Positions 1 through 6,012 of a stretch of 6,012 nucleotides of DNA are shown one piece after another. The notes beneath the pieces are model-generated. The model saw nothing but the letters and a program-made list of their open reading frames with translations, had not been told where the DNA came from and did not search any database. The position numbers and the translations under genes were made by a program. Position 1 is the first letter of the stretch. Every line of letters begins with the position of its first letter. The DNA comes from Verrucomicrobiota bacterium (GTDB lineage: Bacteria; Verrucomicrobiota; Verrucomicrobiia; Methylacidiphilales; Verrucolacustridaceae), in the NCBI GenBank assembly GCA_010024525.1, contig RGGS01000093.1:1-6012 (forward strand), given 5' to 3'.

Positions 1-267
1 GTTCAAAAGTTCTTTCCGGCAGAACAGGCTGGCGGAGCCCCCTACTTGAAAGCTCTGGAGGGACCCTACGGCCACACCGGGGTCCGCTTTATTCCCACGG
101 GAGGATTGCAGATTTCCAATGTCGGACCCTATTTGGCCCTAAAATCCGTCGCCGCGCTTGGAGGCTCTTGGTTTGTCGACAAGCAGTACATTGAGGCCGC
201 AGACTGGACTACCATTCAACGTCTAACCCGCGAGGCCATCGAACTCACCTGTGGAGCCAAATCATGA
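1..267 (+). CDS. eda: KDPG/KHG aldolase, C-terminal part (5' end outside window)
   Basis: This is the last 88 codons of a class I aldolase that splits 2-keto-3-deoxy-6-phosphogluconate into pyruvate and glyceraldehyde 3-phosphate in the cytoplasm (Entner-Doudoroff and uronate pathways). The frame is open from base 1. The visible protein begins VQKFFPAEQAGG, the family's Schiff-base segment; the lysine at visible residue 3 (bases 7-9) should be the catalytic lysine (K133 of E. coli Eda). Further on, RFIPTGGL matches the phosphate-binding PTGG loop, and GGSWFVDK matches the final strand of the TIM barrel. The enzyme is normally about 205-215 residues, so roughly 60% lies upstream of the window. 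The stop TGA (265-267) overlaps the ATG of the following kinase gene, which suggests translational coupling. The adjacent kinase makes this enzyme's substrate, which supports the call. Substrate preference (KDPG, KDPGal or KHG) cannot be settled from this fragment. Confidence 0.9.
   Translation, partial: VQKFFPAEQAGGAPYLKALEGPYGHTGVRFIPTGGLQISNVGPYLALKSVAALGGSWFVDKQYIEAADWTTIQRLTREAIELTCGAKS
253..256 (+). promoter_or_regulatory. Ribosome binding site for the sugar kinase gene
   Basis: GGAG lies 7 bases before the ATG at 264, inside the end of the aldolase gene. It supports 264 as the kinase start and fits coupled translation through the ATGA stop-start overlap. Confidence 0.55.
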
Positions 268-1364
268 GTACCCTCAAACTCAAGCCTGCCGAATCCTGTC
301 GTTTCGATGAAATTTCGATGGGTGAAGTCATGCTCCGCCTCGATCCCGGCGAAGGACGCATCCGCACCGCTAGGTCCTTCCGCGCCTGGGAGGGAGGAGG
401 CGAGTACAACGTTGCCCGCGGTCTCCGCCGTTGCTTCGGACTCCGCACCGCCCTTCTGAGCGCCTTTGCCGACAATGAGGTCGGTCGCCTTCTGGAGGAT
501 TTTATCCTGCAAGGCGGAGTGGACACCTCCCTGCTGAAGTGGGCCCCCTACGACGGAATCGGCCGCACCACCCGCAATGGGCTCAACTTCACCGAGCGAG
601 GTTTTGGCGTCCGCGGGGCCGTCGGTTGTTCGGACCGTGGCCATACCGCCGCCTCCCAACTTAAGCCTGGTGATTTCGACTGGGACAAGATCTTTGGTAA
701 AATCGGAGCCCGTTGGTTTCACACCGGGGGGATCTTTGCCGCCTTAAGCGAGACCACCGCAGAACTGGTGGTCGAAGCCACCGCTGCGGCCCGCAAACAC
801 GGAGTGATTGTTTCCTATGACCTCAACTATCGTCCCTCGCTTTGGAAAGGGATCGGCGGCCAGAAGAAGGCGCAGGAAGTGAATAGGAAGATCGCCAAAA
901 ACGTTGATGTCATGATCGGCAACGAGGAGGACTTCACAGCCTGCCTCGGACTGCACGTGGAAGGAGCCGATGCCAACCTTACCCATTTGGAAAAAGACAG
1001 TTTCCGCAAGATGATCAACCAGGCCGCCAAGGAGTATCCAAATTTCAAAGTCATCGCCACCACGCTGCGGGCCGTCAAATCAGCCACCATCAATGACTGG
1101 AGCGCCATTTTGTGGGCTGACGGCCAGTTCCATGAATCCAAGCAGCGCCCGAACCTCGAAATCATGGATCGGGTGGGCGGGGGCGATAGTTTTGCTTCCG
1201 GTCTGATCTACGGATTTTTGAAGTTCGGCGACCCGCAAAAGGCGGTGGAATACGGTGCAGCCCACGGGGCGCTTGCCATGACCACCCCGGGCGACACCTC
1301 GATGGCCTCCCTGGCCGAGGTGGAAAAGCTGGTCGGGGGCGGCGGGCCCCGCGTCGAACGCTGA
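264..1364 (+). CDS. kdgK: PfkB-family sugar kinase, probable 2-keto-3-deoxygluconate kinase
   Basis: This 366-residue cytoplasmic ribokinase-fold enzyme probably phosphorylates 2-keto-3-deoxygluconate with ATP to give KDPG, the substrate of the aldolase encoded just upstream. Visible family marks: the first strand SMGEVMLRL (residues 18-26); the N-terminal glycine-rich sugar-binding motif GGGEYNVARGL (44-54); SYDLNYRPSLW (184-194), typical of the KDG kinase branch; GNEEDF (219-224), the metal/phosphate region; and the PfkB C-terminal signature DRVGGGDSFASG (302-313) with D308 as catalytic base and the GGG anion hole before it. Its length is slightly above the usual 310-350 because of an N-terminal extension of about 13 residues and some insertions. 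I chose the ATG at 264 because it has a GGAG at the right distance and forms an ATGA overlap; the internal Met19 would cut into the first strand. Family assignment is firm. The KDG substrate is inferred from motifs and from the neighbour; fructokinase or another 2-keto sugar kinase is the alternative. Confidence 0.87.
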   Translation: MSTLKLKPAESCRFDEISMGEVMLRLDPGEGRIRTARSFRAWEGGGEYNVARGLRRCFGLRTALLSAFADNEVGRLLEDFILQGGVDTSLLKWAPYDGIGRTTRNGLNFTERGFGVRGAVGCSDRGHTAASQLKPGDFDWDKIFGKIGARWFHTGGIFAALSETTAELVVEATAAARKHGVIVSYDLNYRPSLWKGIGGQKKAQEVNRKIAKNVDVMIGNEEDFTACLGLHVEGADANLTHLEKDSFRKMINQAAKEYPNFKVIATTLRAVKSATINDWSAILWADGQFHESKQRPNLEIMDRVGGGDSFASGLIYGFLKFGDPQKAVEYGAAHGALAMTTPGDTSMASLAEVEKLVGGGGPRVER

Positions 1365-1829
1365 TCGGGCTTACGAAATCTTTTCCTGAAAGAAGAATAT
1401 TCCTAACAACCTCGATCCGCAGAAAACAGATGCCAAATGGTATCGCAGGCTATGATAAGTATTTTGATTTATATCTGACAGCTCACACGATTGTTTCCGC
1501 GCCTCATGGCAGGAGAGATTATGAAACACGTGCCGGGAAGATGCCGAGCACATGAAGGAGATGCTTCTTTGAGTCCGCAAGTGAGGGTGCAGAGCCAATG
1601 TCGCCACTCTATGTTTTTGTTAACGTATTCCACAAATACCCAAAGACTTCGCAGAAAAATTAAAATGCCAAAATCAGGTAGGCGCGCTTTGGTTCAACAA
1701 CCGAAATATGACAGGATTCCCACCAGATCAGTCACATAACAACTCCATTACCGCCTCCAATTACTAATATTTTTTATCAGAATCATCCGTCGGCCCTTTA
1801 GGATTTTATGAATTAAGTACGAATGATAT

Positions 1830-1857
1830 TTGTTAGCTTAGATGTTATTGTCATAAT
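1830..1857 (+). promoter_or_regulatory. Possible sigma70-type promoter, weak
   Basis: TTGTTA (1830-1835) and CATAAT (1852-1857) are 16 bases apart, matching 4 of 6 and 5 of 6 positions of the usual -35 and -10 boxes. The surroundings are very AT-rich, so such a match could easily arise by chance. It would fire towards the rpoC 3' end, across the hairpins at 1916-2044, with no coding frame downstream. Confidence 0.15.
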
Positions 1858-1915
1858 TAAGCAATTCAGTGAAAGATTTATCTAATGCTTTTTCCCGCCT
1901 AGGCAACAAGTCCCA

Positions 1916-1931
1916 ACTCAAATAGTTGAGT
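1916..1931. repeat. Short inverted repeat (6-bp stem, 4-base loop)
   Basis: ACTCAA (1916-1921) and TTGAGT (1926-1931) are perfect inverted copies around a four-base loop. The right arm TTGAG can alternatively pair with CTCAA at 1951-1955, so two folds compete. There is no T-run on either side, so it does not read as a standard terminator. Confidence 0.4.
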
Positions 1932-1940
1932 CTGAGATAA

Positions 1941-1953
1941 GAGGGTTTCCCTC
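1941..1953. repeat. Short inverted repeat (5-bp stem, TTT loop)
   Basis: GAGGG (1941-1945) pairs with CCCTC (1949-1953) around a three-base loop. It lies about 100 bases past the rpoC stop codon. Only weak T-content follows on the plus strand (CAATCCTTTACC), so a terminator role is unproven. Confidence 0.35.
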
Positions 1954-1976
1954 AATCCTTTACCGGGTAGTCCATA

Positions 1977-2002
1977 ACCTGGAGTGGCAGGTATTTAACC
2001 TG
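1977..2002. repeat. Three-arm competing hairpin element
   Basis: ACCTG at 1977-1981 and ACCTG at 1998-2002 are both exact inverted partners of CAGGT at 1988-1992. Either outer arm can pair with the shared middle arm (loops of 6 and 5 bases), so the two hairpins exclude each other. The outer arms are part of a 7-base direct repeat TAACCTG (1975-1981 and 1996-2002), set 21 bases apart. The fold is possible in a transcript from either strand, including the 3' tail of the rpoBC mRNA. Function unknown. Confidence 0.4.
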
Positions 2003-2031
2003 AACCGAATCCAAGGCAGCTGAGTCCGCAT

Positions 2032-2044
2032 GCCCCTGAGGGGC
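2032..2044. terminator. Possible terminator hairpin just past the rpoC stop
   Basis: GCCCC (2032-2036), loop TGA, GGGGC (2040-2044) form a compact GC-rich hairpin beginning 7 bases after the rpoC stop codon. On the rpoC strand no U-run follows it (the next bases read ATGCGGACTC). On the plus strand it is followed only by TTTGAT. It is well placed for ending or protecting the rpoBC transcript but lacks the classic tail, so it is a weak call. Confidence 0.35.
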
Positions 2045-2051
2045 TTTGATA

Positions 2052-5000
2052 TCAGCTGGCCAAAGCCGCCGGAATATCGAGGGCTACCTTGCGGGCTCTC
2101 TCCTCTTCCGGTTGGCTGCTGACCAAAGGCTCACCCACGGGCTCGCCAAGGTGCAGCAGCTTGATCTTACGGTAGGCACTAAAGCCGGTCCCGGCAGGAA
2201 TCAAGTGACCCATGATCACGTTCTCCTTAAATCCAAGAAGCTTGTCGACCTTACCCAAAGTCGCGGCATCGGTTAGAATCCGGGTGGTGTCTTGGAAGGA
2301 CGCCGCCGAGATAAAGCTCTCCGTCTCCAAAGAAGCCTTGGTGATGCCGAGTAACACAGGGGTCGCCTCAGCCGGCTTTCCACCCTTGGCCTCGATGTCA
2401 CGATTGGCTTCCTCAAAGGTTGTCCGATCGACCTGCTCGCCCCAGAGAAGCTGGGTGTCGCCGGGTTCGGTGATCTTCACCTTGCGGAGCATCTGGCGTA
2501 CGATGATCTCGATGTGCTTGTCATTGATTTCCACGCCCTGCAGTCGGTAAACCTCTTGCACTTCGTTCACCAGGTACTCCTGCAATTCCTGAGGTCCGCA
2601 GACCTCGAGAATTTCATGAGGCACGACTGGACCCTCCGTCAGCTGTTGTCCTTTTTTCACCGTGTCACCCTTATAAACAATCAAGTGCTTGGACAACGGG
2701 ATGAGGTGCTCTTCTTCCGCACCGGTTTCCGCATCCTTGATGACCAACTTCTTTTTGCCGCGAAGGTTGCCCTGCAGATCCACCACGCCGTCGATCTTGG
2801 CAATTTCCGCCGCATCCTTGGGGCGCCGTGCCTCAAAGAGCTCGGCCACCCGGGGTAATCCGCCGGTGATGTCCTTCGTCTTGGTGACTTTTCGGGGGGT
2901 CTTGGCCAACCGCTGTCCGGCCTGCACCTTCTCCCCGTCCTTCACCTCAATATGGGCTCCGGCAGGAATACTGTAGGCGGCCACAACGGCTCCCGCTTGA
3001 TCGACGATGGCGATCTGCGGATGCAAGTCTTCCTTGTGTTCGATAATCACGGTGCCGACAGACTTGGTGGTCTCGTCGACTTCCTTCTTCATCGTCACCC
3101 CTTCCAGGATGTCCTTGAACTCCACCCGACCCGCCTTCTCGGTCAGAATCGAGATGTTATAAGGATCCCATTGGACGAAGCTTTGGCCTTTCTTGACCTT
3201 GCCACCCTCAGGAACCGAAATCATGGATCCTATCACCACCGGATAACGCTCCAACTCACGGCCGTCATTCGCATGAACACTGACAAAGCCGTTCTTGTTG
3301 AGAACGATGTCATGTCCTTCCAGTGCTTTTACAGTACGCAAGTCGGTGTACTGGATAGTTCCGTCGTTCTTGGCCTTGATCTGCGGTTGCTTGAAGACCT
3401 GCGAAGCCGTTCCACCGATGTGGAAGGTACGCATGGTCAGCTGGGTGCCGGGTTCCCCGATACTCTGGGCAGCAATGATACCCACCGACTCGCCCAGTTT
3501 GGCGGGTTGGTTGGTGGCCAGATTGAGACCGTAACACGAGGCGCAAACGCCCCGGCGGGTTTCACAGGTCAACGCAGAACGGATTTTCACCCGCTCCTGA
3601 CCTAAATTATCAATCGCGGCGGCGGCTTTCTCGTCAATCAACTGTCCAGCCGTCACGATCTTGTTCTTCGTCACGGGATCAACGATGTCGTCACAGGAGG
3701 TTCGACCGTAGATACGGTCACGCAGGCGGACGATCTCATCGTCCCCTTCCATGATCGCCTTGACCCAAATGCCACGCTCCGTGCCGCAATCCGGCTCGCG
3801 AATAATCATGTCCATGGCCACGTCGCAAAGCTTGCGGGTCATGTATCCCGAATCGGCGGTCTTGAGCGCCGTGTCGGCCAATCCCTTGCGGGCACCGTGG
3901 GTACTGATGAAGTACTCCAACACGGAGAGACCTTCACGGAAGCTGGCGGTAATCGGCCGTTCGATGATTTCGCCCGAAGGCTTGGCCATGAGACCCCGCA
4001 TACCAGCGAGCTGACGGACTTGGTTTCGATTGCCTCGAGCTCCGGAATCCACCATCAAATACACTGGATTGAAGTCCTTGCGGCCTTCGTTGTGCTCCAG
4101 GGTGCGATACATGGCAGATGAAATTTCCTCGGTGGCTTGGGTCCAAATATCGACGCCCAGTTCCTTCGGCCAGATGCTGTTGAACTTTACCCGTCCTGGG
4201 GTGGTTTCGATAAACTTCTTGTTCGCATCCCCAAATATGGTCTCTTTCCCGAAATCGGGATTTTTGAAGAGAATCATGTCGTGGGTCTTGATACTTCCTT
4301 CGGAAATTGCGAAGTCCACTTCGTCGGCTTCCGAGAAGACGCTTAAGCGCTTCTTCTGTTTGTCCTGCTTTTCGGTCGAGCGCATGGGGTTCTGCGACAA
4401 ATAGTAACAGCCCAAGGTGATGTCTTGGCTGGGGGTGGTGATTGGACGCCCATTGCTGGGGCCGAAAATATTGTTGGGGGCCAACATGAGAAGTCGGGCC
4501 TCCAACTGAGCTTCGACACTCAGCGGAACGTGCACCGCCATCTGATCGCCGTCGAAATCCGCGTTATAGGCGGTACAAACCAGCGGATGGATCCGGATGG
4601 CGTCACCCTCGATCAATTTCGGCTCAAATGCCTGCACCGAAAGACGGTGGAGCGTCGGAGCGCGATTCAGAAGCACCGGATGCTCGCGGGTCACTTCGTC
4701 CAGGGTATCCCAAACGATGGACTCCTTCCTCTCGATCATCTTTTTGGCCGAGCGGACGGTGTGTACCTGGCCGAGCTCTTTGAGCCGGCGGATGATGAAA
4801 GGTTCAAAGAGAACCAAAGCCATCTTTTTGGGCAATCCGCATTCGTTCAGTTTTAATTCCGGACCAATGACGATCACGGAACGACCGGAGTAATCGACAC
4901 GCTTGCCGAGAAGGTTCATTCGGAAACGACCGGTTTTGCCCTTCAACATATCAGAGAGGGACTTCAAGGGCCGGTTGCCCGCCCCCGTAACGGCGCGACC

Positions 5001-5945
5001 ATGGCGGCCATTGTCCATCAAGGCGTCGACCGATTCCTGCAACATCCGTTTTTCGTTTCGGATAATGACCTCGGGGGTCTTCAACTGGAGTAGATTGCGC
5101 AAACGGTTGTTACGATTGATAACCCTTCGATACAGATCATTCAGGTCGGAGGTGGCAAAACGCCCGCCCTCCAAAGGAACCAAAGGACGGAGATCAGGAG
5201 GAATTACCGGGAGGATTTCCAAAATCATCCACTCGGGGCGAGCTCCGGCATTGATGAAGCCCTGGACCAGTTTTAAGCGCTTCGCGACTTTCTTTCGGGT
5301 CTGCTTACTACGCGTGGTTTCCAGCTGCTGTTCGAGTTCCGTGGCCACCTCGTCCAAATCCATCTTCTTGAAGACGTCACGAATGGCCTCGGCCCCCATC
5401 TTGGCGACAAAGGAATCACCAAACTGCTCCTGGGCCTCGCGATACTCCGTCTCGGTCAGAAGCTGCTTTTCCTTCAACGGGGTTTTCCCTGGATCGATCA
5501 CGAGATAATCCTCGTAATAAATTACCCGCTCCAGTTCCCTGGCGGTCATGTCCATCATGAGGCCGAGGCGGCTCGGCATGCACTTGTAGAACCAGATGTG
5601 ACTTACCGGAACCGCCAGCTCAATGTGCCCCATGCGTTCGCGACGGACGCGGGCCAACGTGACCTCCACCCCGCACCGATCGCAAATCACTCCCTTGAAC
5701 TTGATCCGCTTGTACTTCCCACAGGAGCACTCGTAATCCTTGGTCGGTCCAAAAATCCGCTCGCAGAAAAGACCACCCTTCTCCGGCTTGAAGGTCCGGT
5801 AGTTAATGGTTTCAGGATTTTTGGTTTCCCCGCGGCTCCAGGAAAGAATCGACTCGGGCGACGCGACGGTGATGCTCACCTCGTCGAAGCCGACGGTTCT
5901 TTCCATGCCGAGGATTTCACGGGCGGATTGGGTCTGTTTGTTCAT
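2052..5945 (-). CDS. rpoC: DNA-directed RNA polymerase beta-prime subunit with an internal in-frame deletion
   Basis: This is the 1297-residue beta-prime subunit, which holds the catalytic metal in the core polymerase. Landmarks in order: zinc site 1 at C73, C75, C88, C91; clamp coiled coil that binds sigma (about 276-312, RVINRNNRLRNLL); switch region GRFRMNLLGKRVDYSGRSV (339-357); LLNRAPTLHR (425-434); metal triad in NADFDGD with D463, D465, D467; F-loop MRGLMAKP (649-656); bridge helix (about 675-710, including HGARKGLADTALK); zinc site 2 at C720, C794, C801, C804; trigger loop start TMRTFHIGG (837-845) with H842; a large SI3-type insertion (about 849-1022); trigger loop return KDITGGLPRVAELFEARRPK (1024-1043). 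About 92-94 residues of the funnel/rim-helix region usually found in the family are missing between residues 597 and 598. The ATG at 5943-5945 opens a protein that begins as relatives do; the Shine-Dalgarno is weak (GGAAAA). It lies 23 bases after the probable rpoB stop, so an rpoBC operon. The best taxonomic match from memory is the Verrucomicrobiota/Chlamydiota group. Confidence 0.97.
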   Translation of the reverse strand: MNKQTQSAREILGMERTVGFDEVSITVASPESILSWSRGETKNPETINYRTFKPEKGGLFCERIFGPTKDYECSCGKYKRIKFKGVICDRCGVEVTLARVRRERMGHIELAVPVSHIWFYKCMPSRLGLMMDMTARELERVIYYEDYLVIDPGKTPLKEKQLLTETEYREAQEQFGDSFVAKMGAEAIRDVFKKMDLDEVATELEQQLETTRSKQTRKKVAKRLKLVQGFINAGARPEWMILEILPVIPPDLRPLVPLEGGRFATSDLNDLYRRVINRNNRLRNLLQLKTPEVIIRNEKRMLQESVDALMDNGRHGRAVTGAGNRPLKSLSDMLKGKTGRFRMNLLGKRVDYSGRSVIVIGPELKLNECGLPKKMALVLFEPFIIRRLKELGQVHTVRSAKKMIERKESIVWDTLDEVTREHPVLLNRAPTLHRLSVQAFEPKLIEGDAIRIHPLVCTAYNADFDGDQMAVHVPLSVEAQLEARLLMLAPNNIFGPSNGRPITTPSQDITLGCYYLSQNPMRSTEKQDKQKKRLSVFSEADEVDFAISEGSIKTHDMILFKNPDFGKETIFGDANKKFIETTPGRVKFNSIWPKELGVDIWTQATEEISSAMYRTLEHNEGRKDFNPVYLMVDSGARGNRNQVRQLAGMRGLMAKPSGEIIERPITASFREGLSVLEYFISTHGARKGLADTALKTADSGYMTRKLCDVAMDMIIREPDCGTERGIWVKAIMEGDDEIVRLRDRIYGRTSCDDIVDPVTKNKIVTAGQLIDEKAAAAIDNLGQERVKIRSALTCETRRGVCASCYGLNLATNQPAKLGESVGIIAAQSIGEPGTQLTMRTFHIGGTASQVFKQPQIKAKNDGTIQYTDLRTVKALEGHDIVLNKNGFVSVHANDGRELERYPVVIGSMISVPEGGKVKKGQSFVQWDPYNISILTEKAGRVEFKDILEGVTMKKEVDETTKSVGTVIIEHKEDLHPQIAIVDQAGAVVAAYSIPAGAHIEVKDGEKVQAGQRLAKTPRKVTKTKDITGGLPRVAELFEARRPKDAAEIAKIDGVVDLQGNLRGKKKLVIKDAETGAEEEHLIPLSKHLIVYKGDTVKKGQQLTEGPVVPHEILEVCGPQELQEYLVNEVQEVYRLQGVEINDKHIEIIVRQMLRKVKITEPGDTQLLWGEQVDRTTFEEANRDIEAKGGKPAEATPVLLGITKASLETESFISAASFQDTTRILTDAATLGKVDKLLGFKENVIMGHLIPAGTGFSAYRKIKLLHLGEPVGEPLVSSQPEEERARKVALDIPAALAS
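2880..3401 (-). other. SI3-type insertion in the trigger loop of RpoC
   Basis: Residues about 849-1022 interrupt the trigger loop between FHIGGTAS and KDITGGLPR. The insert aligns by eye with the E. coli SI3 (sandwich-barrel hybrid motif domains): it shares patterns such as QWDPYN/NWDPHT and ISILTEKAGRVEF/MPVITEVSGFVRF. Gram-positive RpoC proteins such as that of Bacillus lack it. At about 174 residues it is close to the 188 of E. coli. Confidence 0.75.
4092..4196 (-). other. Deletion junction in the RpoC funnel / rim helices
   Basis: Residues 584-618 of RpoC. The protein runs GRVKFNSIWPKELG and then directly VDIWTQATEEISSAM. In E. coli, Bacillus and Chlamydia RpoC, as I recall them, the equivalents of these two segments are separated by about 92-94 residues, including a conserved G(I/V)xD block and the rim-helix coiled coil. 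The junction lies between codons 597 and 598 (bases 4155 and 4154). The frame is kept and there is no stop codon nearby. D599 aligns with E. coli D684, so only the later part of the second rim helix is left. Residue numbers before the junction are 3 above E. coli, and after it 94 below. Confidence 0.8.
4545..4565 (-). other. RpoC active-site metal-binding motif NADFDGD
   Basis: The codons for residues 461-467 encode the universally conserved motif whose three aspartates (463, 465, 467) hold the catalytic magnesium. The motif is intact, so the polymerase is not catalytically dead at this site despite the deletion further along. Confidence 0.95.
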
Positions 5946-5968
5946 GGGATGGATGTTTTCCAGTTGGG

Positions 5969-6012
5969 TTAAGCGGCGGCTACTTCCAGAAGATTGGGTT
6001 TCTGCAGATCTT
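5969..6012 (-). CDS. rpoB: RNA polymerase beta subunit, extreme C-terminus (partial)
   Basis: On the minus strand the last bases of the window read in one frame as DLQKPNLLEVAAA followed by TAA (5969-5971). It ends 23 bases before the rpoC start. In nearly all bacteria rpoB directly precedes rpoC in one operon, so this short tail is most likely the end of the beta subunit. Thirteen residues are too few to prove it, and the extreme tail of RpoB varies. One other frame closes inside this stretch (TAG after NPIFWK) and one just beside it; the chosen frame is preferred for spacing and context. Confidence 0.6.
   Translation of the reverse strand, partial: DLQKPNLLEVAAA

Larger units (their letters stand above)
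1365..2051. other. Convergent intergenic region, no convincing gene
   Basis: This 687-base gap lies between the 3' ends of the kinase gene (+) and rpoC (-). It is clearly AT-richer than the flanking genes: by hand count about 40% G+C at 1381-1440 and only 14 of 60 bases G+C at 1801-1860. Open frames here are short and show no recognisable protein family; the longest on the plus strand (1491-1739) is discussed under findings. No tRNA, rRNA or insertion sequence ends were recognised. The part next to rpoC (1916-2044) contains several short inverted repeats, listed separately. I found no strong terminator (GC-rich stem plus T-run) right after the kinase gene. The region may be two 3' untranslated tails, decayed sequence, or host an unrecognised small RNA. 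Confidence 0.6.

Noticed and set aside
216..722. 168-codon minus-strand frame opposite the kinase gene.
   Set aside because: The plus-strand frame carries clear PfkB motifs throughout; this is its complement shadow.
1335..1352. GC-rich inverted sequence at the 3' end of the kinase gene as a possible terminator.
   Set aside because: It lies inside the coding region, encodes the glycine-rich tail, and is not followed by a T-run.
1371..1607. 78-codon minus-strand frame in the gap downstream of the kinase gene.
   Set aside because: No ribosome binding site or recognisable domain was seen. It would sit in the 3' region of a convergent pair and its composition does not look coding.
1732..1752. 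Minus-strand mini-frame (ATG at 1752, six codons) with a GGAGG just upstream.
   Set aside because: It is too short to support, and no gene follows that it could lead.
1975..2044. tRNA-like stretch on the minus strand (GGTTCAGG... and TGCCACTCCA looked like a T arm and acceptor end).
   Set aside because: The T-loop consensus fails, there is no matching 5' acceptor arm, and no D or anticodon arm can be drawn at the right spacing.
2952..3605. Long plus-strand frame (217 codons) antisense to rpoC.
   Set aside because: It is a shadow of the rpoC coding strand; the minus-strand frame encodes the entire conserved beta-prime protein there.
4092..4196. Considered whether the missing RpoC block could be the F-loop or bridge helix.
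   Set aside because: Counting residues shows both are present after the junction (MRGLMAKP at 649-656 and HGARKGLADTALK at 683-695); only the funnel/rim-helix part is missing.
4903..5508. Plus-strand frame of 201 codons inside rpoC, rich in Arg and Ser.
   Set aside because: It is antisense to the conserved N-terminal half of rpoC and has no recognisable family, so it is a composition-driven shadow.

Overview
The window looks like chromosomal DNA from a bacterium of the Planctomycetota-Verrucomicrobiota-Chlamydiota group, most likely a verrucomicrobial (Opitutae-like) lineage. This is inferred from the wording of the RNA polymerase beta-prime protein and of the sugar kinase, as I remember the families; no search was run. 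The protein-coding parts are moderately GC-rich, and the intergenic gap is clearly AT-richer.

Layout. Positions 1-267 (+) hold the 3' end of a KDPG aldolase gene (eda-like). It overlaps by four bases (ATGA) with a PfkB-family sugar kinase at 264-1364 (+), probably 2-keto-3-deoxygluconate kinase (kdgK). Together they would carry out the last two steps of uronate/KDG catabolism: KDG to KDPG, then KDPG to pyruvate and glyceraldehyde 3-phosphate. A gap of about 690 bases (1365-2051) separates this operon from the convergent rpoBC operon. I see no convincing gene in the gap. It contains an AT-rich core, and towards the rpoC end a run of short inverted repeats, some of which share arms and so compete with each other. 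The minus strand carries rpoC (2052-5945), preceded at the window edge by what is probably the last 14 codons of rpoB (5969-6012).

The most notable observation is inside rpoC. The reading frame is open over 1297 codons and all catalytic landmarks are present: both zinc sites, the NADFDGD metal triad, F-loop, bridge helix, trigger loop and a large SI3-type trigger-loop insertion. However, about 92-94 residues that bacterial RpoC proteins normally carry are missing between residues 597 and 598. By alignment from memory with the E. coli, Bacillus and Chlamydia proteins, the missing block is most of the secondary-channel funnel, including the first rim helix, the tip of the rim coiled coil and the start of the second rim helix. 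That is the docking site for GreA/GreB and DksA-type factors. The deletion is in frame and clean. It is either a truly unusual RNA polymerase or an assembly/strain artefact, and raw reads and close relatives would decide. Apart from this the window is ordinary housekeeping and catabolic DNA, and I see no mobile element, CRISPR array, tRNA or rRNA.
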